A stretch of 8,005 nt of DNA from Verrucomicrobiota bacterium (GTDB taxonomy: Bacteria; Verrucomicrobiota; Verrucomicrobiia; Verrucomicrobiales; DEV007): NCBI GenBank assembly GCA_020629815.1, contig JAHDCN010000126.1:1-8005 (forward strand), read 5' to 3'. This document shows positions 1 through 4,568 of this stretch, piece by piece. Numbering within the stretch: position 1 is the first letter of the stretch; each line of letters opens with the position of its first letter. The notes beneath the pieces were generated by a model. It was not told where the DNA came from. It ran no database searches and saw only the letters and a list, made by a program, of their open reading frames with translations. Made by a program: the position numbers and the translations under genes.

Positions 1-2
1 AG

Positions 3-19
3 CATTTTCTTCGAAAATG
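3..19 (-). other. Short hairpin at the 3' end of the tRNA gene
   Basis: CATTTTC at 3-9 and GAAAATG at 13-19 are perfect 7-bp inverted repeats around a 3-base loop. On the minus strand the hairpin begins inside the encoded CCA of the tRNA-Ser gene and continues downstream. It may be a 3' processing signal or part of a terminator, but the window ends before any U tract could be seen. The stem is AT-rich and weak. Confidence 0.25.
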
Positions 20-105
20 GCAGAGAGGGTGGGATTCGAACCCACGATACCTTGCGGCATGCCGGTTTTCAAGACCGGTGCATTCAACCACTCTGCCACC
101 TCTCC
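18..105 (-). tRNA. tRNA-Ser, anticodon UGA
   Basis: The minus strand folds as a class II tRNA of 88 bases. The acceptor arm GGAGAGG (105-99) faces CCTCTCT, the anticodon stem is CCGGT/ACCGG, and the seven-base loop CTTGAAA carries U33, anticodon TGA (at 69-71 on the plus strand) and A37. The T arm is GTGGG TTCGAAT CCCAC. A long variable arm (around ATGCCGCAAGGTAT) and discriminator G are both expected of bacterial tRNA-Ser. The CCA end is encoded (18-20 on the plus strand). The first acceptor pair reads as G-U. It decodes UCA and, with wobble, other UCN codons. It lies downstream of the SDR gene on the same strand, with 73 bases between. Confidence 0.97.
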
Positions 106-178
106 GCTTATAAAGACCGGATGCAAATTGGTCGCGGGTAAGTTGTCCGCTCTTTGCGCGGATGCAATGGAAAAGTGA

Positions 179-835
179 TCAATTTACTCTGGAGTCGAGT
201 TGGAAGGTTTGGCCGGAAATGGTGTCGCAATCGCAAAGCCAGCTAATGAATCGGCCTACCTCAGCGCCCGTATTGAATTTTCCCAATGCGTGGCGTTGAA
301 GGGCCGCAGAGCGGGCGGCATCGGAAATGTTGTTCGTCATTTTCGTTTCCAGAAAGCCTGGCAAGATACAGTTTACGCAGATTCCCCGTTTGCCCACCTC
401 AAGGGCCAGAGACTTGGTGAGGCCCAGTAAACCGGCCTTGGCTGCTGCATAGTTGGTCTGCCCGATGGGAGGGTGAATCGCGGAAAAGGAGCCGATATTG
501 ATGATGTGCCCGGAGCGTTGCCGGAGCATTTTTGCCATGACTTCGCGTGAGCAAAGAAAGGCTCCCTTCAAGTTGGTCTGGAAAACGGTGTCCCAGTCCG
601 TTTCGGTTGATTTGAGAAAAGCGCTGTCCCTAGTTACGCCCGCGTTATTGATCAGCAGATCCACCGAATCCAGCGATGCGAAGAACCCCTGGACGGATCG
701 AACGCAAGTCACGTCCAGTTCATCCCGACCGGGAGCGTGAACTTTCACATCTCCTCTGGCCTCGAGTACCTGTTTGATATCACGGGCTAAATCACCCGCT
801 CCGCCGGTAATGACGGCCTGACGAAGCGGGTTCAA
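179..835 (-). CDS. Short-chain dehydrogenase/reductase, FabG/PhaB-like
   Basis: A 218-residue classical-type SDR, probably a cytoplasmic NAD(P)H-dependent 3-oxoacyl (ACP or CoA) reductase. Visible motifs in order: cofactor loop TGGAGDLA (10-17; the usual last Gly is Ala), NNAG (63-66), active-site Asn88 in NLKG, Ser116, the YxxxK pair Tyr129 and Lys133 in NYAAAKAG, and the PGFLET loop (159-164). It ends in [12 protein letters not shown]. The Asn-Ser-Tyr-Lys tetrad is complete, so it should be active. It is about 25 residues shorter than E. coli FabG: the region between strands beta-2 and beta-3 collapses to [10 protein letters not shown] (34-43). The start is TTG at 835-833; no other usual start lies between the upstream in-frame stop and the first beta strand. 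No SD is visible, so translation is probably coupled to the gene ending six bases upstream. Substrate is not determined; a polyhydroxyalkanoate or secondary-metabolite role is equally possible. Confidence 0.9.
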   Translation of the reverse strand: MNPLRQAVITGGAGDLARDIKQVLEARGDVKVHAPGRDELDVTCVRSVQGFFASLDSVDLLINNAGVTRDSAFLKSTETDWDTVFQTNLKGAFLCSREVMAKMLRQRSGHIINIGSFSAIHPPIGQTNYAAAKAGLLGLTKSLALEVGKRGICVNCILPGFLETKMTNNISDAARSAALQRHALGKFNTGAEVGRFISWLCDCDTISGQTFQLDSRVN

Positions 836-841
836 AGAGAA

Positions 842-1510
842 TTATTTGGCGAAAGGATCGGCGGAAGCCGGGGCGGGACCAAAAGTGCCGTCGGCTGGCT
901 TTGCTGCCTCATCCAAAGCGGTTTGCGTTTTCTTGTCTGGCAGGCCGAAGGCCTTGGGATCTGCAATAATGGCGTGCTCGTCGTAGATGAACTTGGTTCT
1001 GGTCAATTGCCCTACGTAGCGAATCACTTCACTGACGGGAACATTGCGAAGGCTCAGGGTAACCATGGTGCTGTTGCGCTCTTCCTGATTGCCTTTGTAG
1101 ACAAAATTAGGCGTCAATTTGCCTGCAGTGATCTCTTCCGTTCTTTGGGTGATGTAGTCCAGCACATCTCCAATTGGTGCTTCCTCCAGGGCTACCGATG
1201 GCAAAATCACTTTCTTTAAAGCGCCTTCCATGTCGGCTTTTTTTGCACCGGCACCGGTTTTGATCGCGAGTGCCGTTTGGGCTCGAAATTTGCGAGCGTG
1301 AATGTGTCTCGGATTACTGCGGATCACGAGATCAAACATAGCAAGCGCTTCCGTGTATCGCCCTGCTTCATGAAGGGCAACTCCCTGCTTATAAACCTGA
1401 TCTATAGATTGGCCTTGTTGGGCCTGAGATTCTCCTGGTGCCACTGCAGCTGCAGTAATGACGAGAATGATTGCGGTTGCGGCCGCCACTGACTTTTTCC
1501 TGATGTTCAT
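842..1510 (-). CDS. Exported TPR protein with secretin-N-like (STN) domain
   Basis: A 222-residue protein. Residues 1-30 form a signal peptide (basic MNIRKK, hydrophobic core 8-23, likely cleavage after SQA), so it is expected in the periplasm. Residues about 36-69 form one TPR (YKQGVALHEAGRYTEALAMF followed by NPR). Residues about 97-183 resemble the STN or secretin N0-like module seen in Planctomycetota and Verrucomicrobiota: LKKVILPSVALEEAPIGDVL, then TLSLRNVPVSEVIRYVGQLT, then KFIYDEHAIIA. In those phyla the same wording occurs in the N-terminal part of PilQ/GspD-like secretins, but no secretin barrel follows here; the tail (190-222) is Ala/Pro-rich. It has a good SD six bases before ATG and heads the unit with the SDR gene. 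Role unknown; a scaffold or secretin-partner function is inferred from the domains only. Confidence 0.85.
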   Translation of the reverse strand: MNIRKKSVAAATAIILVITAAAVAPGESQAQQGQSIDQVYKQGVALHEAGRYTEALAMFDLVIRSNPRHIHARKFRAQTALAIKTGAGAKKADMEGALKKVILPSVALEEAPIGDVLDYITQRTEEITAGKLTPNFVYKGNQEERNSTMVTLSLRNVPVSEVIRYVGQLTRTKFIYDEHAIIADPKAFGLPDKKTQTALDEAAKPADGTFGPAPASADPFAK

Positions 1511-1516
1511 TTCCTA

Positions 1517-1521
1517 CCTCC
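1517..1521 (-). promoter_or_regulatory. Ribosome binding site GGAGG
   Basis: GGAGG on the minus strand lies six bases before the ATG at 1510-1508. It is the only textbook SD in the window with ideal spacing, and it confirms the start of the TPR/STN gene. Confidence 0.85.
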
Positions 1522-1548
1522 GTTTTGATTGATTTATCCTCAAGTAAT

Positions 1549-1567
1549 GGAGGCGGGGGACGCCTCC
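1549..1567 (-). promoter_or_regulatory. Leader hairpin of the TPR/STN gene
   Basis: GGAGGCG (1549-1555) and CGCCTCC (1561-1567) form a perfect 7-bp GC-rich stem with a 5-base loop. It lies between the proposed transcription start (about 1573) and the SD at 1517-1521. On the minus strand the promoter-distal arm contains CCTCC, which could alternatively pair with the GGAGG ribosome site 27 bases downstream. A two-state leader is possible but not shown. No U tract follows, so it is not an intrinsic terminator. Confidence 0.45.
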
Positions 1568-1579
1568 CTGACCGAAAAT

Positions 1580-1608
1580 AGGGTATCTCTTTTTCTAAGG
1601 AATGTAAA
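1580..1608 (-). promoter_or_regulatory. Candidate sigma70-type promoter for the TPR/STN-SDR unit
   Basis: On the minus strand TTTACA (1608-1603; five of six bases match TTGACA) is followed after exactly 17 bases by TACCCT (1585-1580; three of six match TATAAT, including the key TA and final T). Predicted transcription start is near 1573, giving a leader of about 60 bases. The -35 box overlaps the palindrome at 1607-1620. Confidence 0.45.
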
Positions 1609-1625
1609 CGCAATTGCGTTAGAAA
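1592..1625. promoter_or_regulatory. Palindrome in the divergent region, candidate operator
   Basis: AACGCAATTGCGTT at 1607-1620 is a 14-bp perfect palindrome. A second inverted pair, TTTCTAA (1592-1598) and TTAGAAA (1619-1625), spans it. The site lies between divergent genes and overlaps the proposed -35 box of the minus-strand gene, as expected for a dimeric regulator binding site. No regulator gene is in the window, so the protein is unknown. Confidence 0.4.
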
Positions 1626-1647
1626 GGGTGGAAATTGCCATTTTCAG

Positions 1648-1677
1648 CGGTCATATCTTCCTTTGAAGGGAGATAAT
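1648..1677 (+). promoter_or_regulatory. Weak candidate promoter for the plus-strand genes
   Basis: GATAAT (1672-1677) matches five of six -10 bases. CGGTCA (1648-1653), 18 bases upstream, matches only three of six -35 bases. A start near 1684 would give a leader of about 90 bases that includes the hairpin at 1734-1761. The call rests almost wholly on the -10 box. Confidence 0.25.
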
Positions 1678-1733
1678 GGACGGCTGTTAATTTGTAGTTT
1701 ACCCTTCTACGAAACCGCAGACAAAAACAGTAG

Positions 1734-1761
1734 GAGCCGGAGAGGATACCTCTGCCGGTTC
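1734..1761 (+). promoter_or_regulatory. Strong leader hairpin before the first plus-strand gene
   Basis: GAGCCGGAGAGG (1734-1745) pairs with CCTCT, one bulged G at 1754, then CCGGTTC (1749-1761), around the loop ATA. This gives 12 pairs, one of them G-U. It ends 12 bases before the ATG at 1774, in a leader without an SD. There is no U tract, so a terminator is unlikely; control of translation start or mRNA stability is more plausible. It would lie inside coding sequence if a TTG at 1663 were used, which the signal peptide argues against. Confidence 0.5.
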
Positions 1762-1773
1762 ACCCAGATTGTA

Positions 1774-3258
1774 ATGAATACCCGAATCCAGGTAATTCTT
1801 TTTGCCCTAGCTGCCAGTTGGTTGGCGGGGACTCACAGCTTTGCGCAATCCCCCACGGTCACTACGAATCCATCGACTGATCCGGGGACAATAACTAATT
1901 CTTCAGCTGCCCAGGCGGGGATGACGACCAATCTTCCTGGAGGTGCTTCTTACACACGCCAGCAGGTAGAGATGATGCAGGTTCGGCAGGCAGCACAGGC
2001 GGCCCAGTACGATGCCGCTGCTGCGCAGATGGCTCGCTCCGCTGATCAGAAGATCGAAGACCAACATCAAAATGTGGCAATCTCTGAGGCTCGGGAATAT
2101 AAAAAGCTAAAGCGGGAGGCGGCAGACCGATTGAAATGGGAACGCGCCCACAACGCGTATAACAAAGTCTCAGCTGATCAAATGGCGACCTGGCGCGATC
2201 CGCGCGGCAACGTGCGAGTGGAGCGAAATGTGCCGAATGAGTTTCTCGATGCAATTCGCGATGAGGAAATGAGAATGCTCCGGGAGGAAATGGACCGGGA
2301 AAAAGGGTTCAAACCATTTAAGACGGTAGGCCGCGCAGCCACTGATGCGATTTTCCTGATGCCAATGGTGCTGACAGCGCCTCTCGACAAGAAGAGTTCT
2401 CCGCCACCTCCTCAACAGTCACCTCAGGGGCAGCCTGCACCACAGCAAATGCCGCAATTTTCTGAACCGCAGGAAAAGAAAGGCATGTTTTCCAAACTGA
2501 AGGCGCCGAAGCTCCCATTCGGTGGCGGTGGAAATAAGCCTGTCAGCCCGTTTGCCGGTTCAGCTCCGGCTCCAACACAGCCTGCAGCAGAGCCAGGTAG
2601 AATTCCTCACATTTCCGGAGCCGCTCTGGTTGATGGAACATCACCGGTTGGCGGCACCAGCGCACCTTCTCCTCCGCCCGCTCCGGCGAACACTTCGACT
2701 GCAGACTATGGGCAAACGATGCAGGCGGCTGCCACGACTTTCAGCGAACCGACCAAAAAGCGCGGCCTGTTTTCCCGAATGGGATCCGGAAGCAGCGGTG
2801 GTCTTTTTAGTAAGAAAAAGTCCTCACCAACGAATGCGGTAGACGCGAGTCTGTTCCCTGCCGGATCGGTGAATCAGGCTCCTACGGGTGGATCGCTTTC
2901 GGGTGGCCACACCATGGCGAGCAGCAACTCGATGCAAACAGGCTCGGTTGGTTCAGTGGCTCTGCCGGGACAGCAGGCTCCAGAGAAAAAGCGTGGCTTC
3001 AGTCTGCCGAAACCGAAAATTCCTTCAGGTCCGACAATGGAAAAGAAAGCGCCTGCGCCAAAAGTGAATGCCGGTGGCTTTTACACGACGCAAGGCAATG
3101 CCCAGTTCATGAAATACGGGGCAGACCGTGAAACATCTGAGATCACTACGCTTCCTCCCGGTGTTTCTGTTCAAGTTACTAAGCCTGGTGCTGAGTGGGC
3201 CGGAATCCGCCTGAACGACGGTTCAGAAGGTGTGATTCGCGTGAAAGACCTGCGATAG
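1774..3258 (+). CDS. Exported disordered repeat protein with C-terminal SH3-like domain
   Basis: A 494-residue protein of no family I recognise. ATG at 1774 is chosen because it directly begins a signal peptide (MNTRIQ, hydrophobic core 7-18, likely cleavage SFA-Q at 24); the open frame goes back to a TTG at 1663, but that would bury the signal. Residues about 60-130 are Ala/Gln/Lys/Glu-rich and probably coiled coil. Residues 130-205 are a mixed segment (ATWRDPRGNVRVERNVPNEF). Residues 205-430 are Pro/Ser/Gly-rich, probably disordered, with spaced basic modules: FSEPQEKKGMFSKLKAPKLP, FSEPTKKRGLFSRM, GGLFSKKKS and APEKKRGFSLPKPKIP. Residues about 434-494 look like a small SH3-type beta domain (LPPGVSVQVTKPGAEWAGI, then GVIRVKDLR). 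The layout suggests a periplasmic or envelope scaffold that may contact cell wall or other proteins. No SD; first of five co-directional genes. Confidence 0.8.
   Translation: MNTRIQVILFALAASWLAGTHSFAQSPTVTTNPSTDPGTITNSSAAQAGMTTNLPGGASYTRQQVEMMQVRQAAQAAQYDAAAAQMARSADQKIEDQHQNVAISEAREYKKLKREAADRLKWERAHNAYNKVSADQMATWRDPRGNVRVERNVPNEFLDAIRDEEMRMLREEMDREKGFKPFKTVGRAATDAIFLMPMVLTAPLDKKSSPPPPQQSPQGQPAPQQMPQFSEPQEKKGMFSKLKAPKLPFGGGGNKPVSPFAGSAPAPTQPAAEPGRIPHISGAALVDGTSPVGGTSAPSPPPAPANTSTADYGQTMQAAATTFSEPTKKRGLFSRMGSGSSGGLFSKKKSSPTNAVDASLFPAGSVNQAPTGGSLSGGHTMASSNSMQTGSVGSVALPGQQAPEKKRGFSLPKPKIPSGPTMEKKAPAPKVNAGGFYTTQGNAQFMKYGADRETSEITTLPPGVSVQVTKPGAEWAGIRLNDGSEGVIRVKDLR
2458..3024 (+). repeat. Degenerate KK-G-F-S peptide modules within the exported scaffold gene
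   Basis: Four related short segments are spaced through the disordered region: protein residues 229-245 (FSEPQEKKGMFSKLKAP), 323-338 (FSEPTKKRGLFSRMGS), 342-350 (GGLFSKKKS) and 402-417 (APEKKRGFSLPKPKIP). The shared core is two basic residues, Gly, a hydrophobic residue or none, Phe, Ser, then basic residues. Copies 1 and 2 also share the FSEP lead. Copies 1 and 4 share the KxPKxP-type tail. The similarity is seen at protein level, while the codons differ. Confidence 0.6.
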
Positions 3259-3295
3259 TCTCTTGAGTTTTAAGTGACTCCTCCCCCTCTTTAGG

Positions 3296-4018
3296 ATGAA
3301 ACGTTTTTTGCTGCTGTTCTCTTTTCTTCTTTTCACTGGTGTAGCAAGTGCCGAGAAAATCACTGTGGACGGGAAAGAATATCCCGATGCTGAGATGATC
3401 GAGACTTCTCAGGAAGGGGTCGTTTTTCAGGTAGTTGGAGGAGAAGAGCCGGAGTTCGTCACTCTTCCCTGGAAGGAACTTACCGAAACTCAGAAGACTG
3501 CAGTGAAAGCAAAGCTGCAGTCTAAAATGCTGAACTCGCTCTATCACGCCCGGTATGTAAAAGGGACGGTCTTTCACGCTGATCCTCGCGCGGGAATCAT
3601 CATTCAGATCGATACCGATGCACCAAAAGGCGGCAGCGGCTATCAGGATGGGGCAAAGATTATCACCAGTGGATTGGTGTTGATCAAAGATTTGCCATCC
3701 AGTGTTTCGCGGAGCGAAGGAGCAGTGATCGACATTATTGCCTATGATCGGGGAACGACTTACGATTTCGATATGGGCATTGCCAAGAAGACGATTCCCT
3801 ACCTGACGGTTGCCAGGCCGCTTTGGGGGCGTGAGCAGCAGTGGATCAATGTTGATGGTCAAAAGATGGCGGCAAAATTTATCGCCATGCGGGAGGGCAA
3901 AGTTCTTTTCGAAAAAGCCGGTAAGCAGTTTATTTATGAGCTTGCGAAACTGGATGCCGATGGGCAGGCCCGGGTGAAGGAATACCAGGCGAAGATCGGT
4001 GATTTCCCGATTCCATAG
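3296..4018 (+). CDS. Exported protein with two SHD1-like modules
   Basis: A 240-residue protein. Residues 1-19 are a clear signal peptide (MKRFLLLFSFLLFTGVASA). Residues 22-74 (ITVDGKEY through VTLPWKELTETQKTAVKAKL) and 184-230 (INVDGQKMAAKFIAMREGKV through LAKLDADGQARVKEY) resemble each other. Both fit the SLA1 homology domain 1 (SHD1)-like pattern frequent in Planctomycetota and Verrucomicrobiota: a beta strand with a xVDG turn, a middle strand with G-V, then a short helix with Q and VK. Between them lies a beta-rich segment of about 110 residues (TVFHADPRAGIIIQIDTD and VIDIIAYDRGTTYDF) that I do not recognise. Start ATG at 3296 gives the signal peptide directly; only AGG touching the ATG is present, so there is no usable SD. 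It begins 37 bases after the previous stop. Role unknown, probably periplasmic binding. Confidence 0.8.
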   Translation: MKRFLLLFSFLLFTGVASAEKITVDGKEYPDAEMIETSQEGVVFQVVGGEEPEFVTLPWKELTETQKTAVKAKLQSKMLNSLYHARYVKGTVFHADPRAGIIIQIDTDAPKGGSGYQDGAKIITSGLVLIKDLPSSVSRSEGAVIDIIAYDRGTTYDFDMGIAKKTIPYLTVARPLWGREQQWINVDGQKMAAKFIAMREGKVLFEKAGKQFIYELAKLDADGQARVKEYQAKIGDFPIP

Positions 4019-4114
4019 CAGCGGGTTGTGCGAGCACCCATTGGTTTCTGTCTTGCAACTTTCGTCATGAAATGATCACATTTTGCGGCTACACTGGAAG
4101 ACGCGAAATTCACT

Positions 4115-4558
4115 ATGGCAAGACGAGCAAGTTCAGGAATTAATACCGGCCAGATTATTGGGATTATTGTGGCCATTCTCGGTTTCCTGATCATCGCCGC
4201 TTTGCTGGTGAAAGTGATCGCAGGAGATTTGATTGGAGGCGGGAACTCTGGAGGCGGCGGAAAGACTTTCCAGGGAAATGCCACGATGCTGAATCTTGGA
4301 ACTTTCCGGGACAACGCCAATAGCCTTCGGGGCAATGTTTATCGAATCGAGGGAAAAGTGGAGGAGACCTTACGATGGACGCCAGACCGTGGACGTTTAA
4401 TCAGTTTCGAAGCGAAGGACGAGTCCAACGCGATTCCAGTGCCGGTTCGAGTACCGGAAACATTCAGCACCGTTAATATTGAGCGGGGAGCGGAAATGAA
4501 AATGATTGTTCGAGTGGACCGGGAAGGAACTCTGGTGGTCGAGCAGTTCGACAGATAA
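4115..4558 (+). CDS. Small membrane-anchored protein with probable OB-fold domain
   Basis: A 147-residue protein. The N-terminus MARRASSGIN is basic; residues about 13-37 (QIIGIIVAILGFLIIAALLV) are one membrane segment with no cleavage site, so the rest should face the periplasm. A Gly-rich linker follows (41-49, GGGNSGGGG). Residues about 68-147 look like a small five-strand OB-fold: NSLRGNVYRIEGKVEETLRW, GRLISFEAKD, NAIPVPVRVP, GAEMKMIVRVDREGTLVVEQ. This resembles the tRNA_anti-like or OB-type domains found in exported bacterial proteins, but the match is by eye only. No SD is visible. The gap before it is 96 bases, the largest in the row, so it could have its own promoter; the gap after it is 10 bases. 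Confidence 0.75.
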   Translation: MARRASSGINTGQIIGIIVAILGFLIIAALLVKVIAGDLIGGGNSGGGGKTFQGNATMLNLGTFRDNANSLRGNVYRIEGKVEETLRWTPDRGRLISFEAKDESNAIPVPVRVPETFSTVNIERGAEMKMIVRVDREGTLVVEQFDR

Positions 4559-4560
4559 GA

Positions 4561-4565
4561 AAGGA
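4561..4565 (+). promoter_or_regulatory. Ribosome binding site deciding the start at 4569
   Basis: AAGGA lies three bases before the ATG at 4569, a slightly short spacing. Together with the signal peptide it favours this start over an in-frame TTG at 4506 inside the previous gene. Confidence 0.6.
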
Positions 4566-4568
4566 CAG

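Noticed and set aside
146..162. Inverted repeat TCCGC/GCGGA downstream of the SDR gene as a terminator
   Set aside because: Five pairs with a seven-base loop and no U tract on the minus strand.
1389..1613. 74-residue minus-strand reading frame across the TPR/STN start
   Set aside because: It is an out-of-frame shadow of the TPR/STN gene and its leader, with no recognisable domain.
1676..1690. Four-codon upstream reading frame ATG GAC GGC TGT TAA with GGGAG before it
   Set aside because: Too short to separate from chance, with no run of regulatory codons, and it overlaps the candidate -10 box.
1663..1773. N-terminal extension of the exported scaffold gene from a TTG at 1663
   Set aside because: It would place 37 extra residues in front of a clear signal peptide and put the strong hairpin inside coding sequence; ATG at 1774 is the better start.
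3257..3279. Hairpin AGTCTCTT/AAGTGACT after the scaffold gene as a terminator
   Set aside because: The stem has a T-T mismatch and only seven pairs, includes the stop codon end and is followed by CCTCCCCC, not a U tract.
3179..3862. 227-residue minus-strand reading frame
   Set aside because: It is antisense to the SHD1-like gene, which has a signal peptide and domain similarity; the antisense product shows no domain and unlikely composition.
4070..4083. Hairpin AAATG/CATTT before the OB-fold gene as a terminator
   Set aside because: Only five AT-rich pairs and a short T run; too weak to support a unit boundary, although the 96-base gap leaves one possible.
4506..4568. N-terminal extension of the helical-repeat gene from a TTG at 4506
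   Set aside because: It overlaps the OB-fold gene, buries the signal peptide and lacks an SD, whereas ATG at 4569 has AAGGA upstream.
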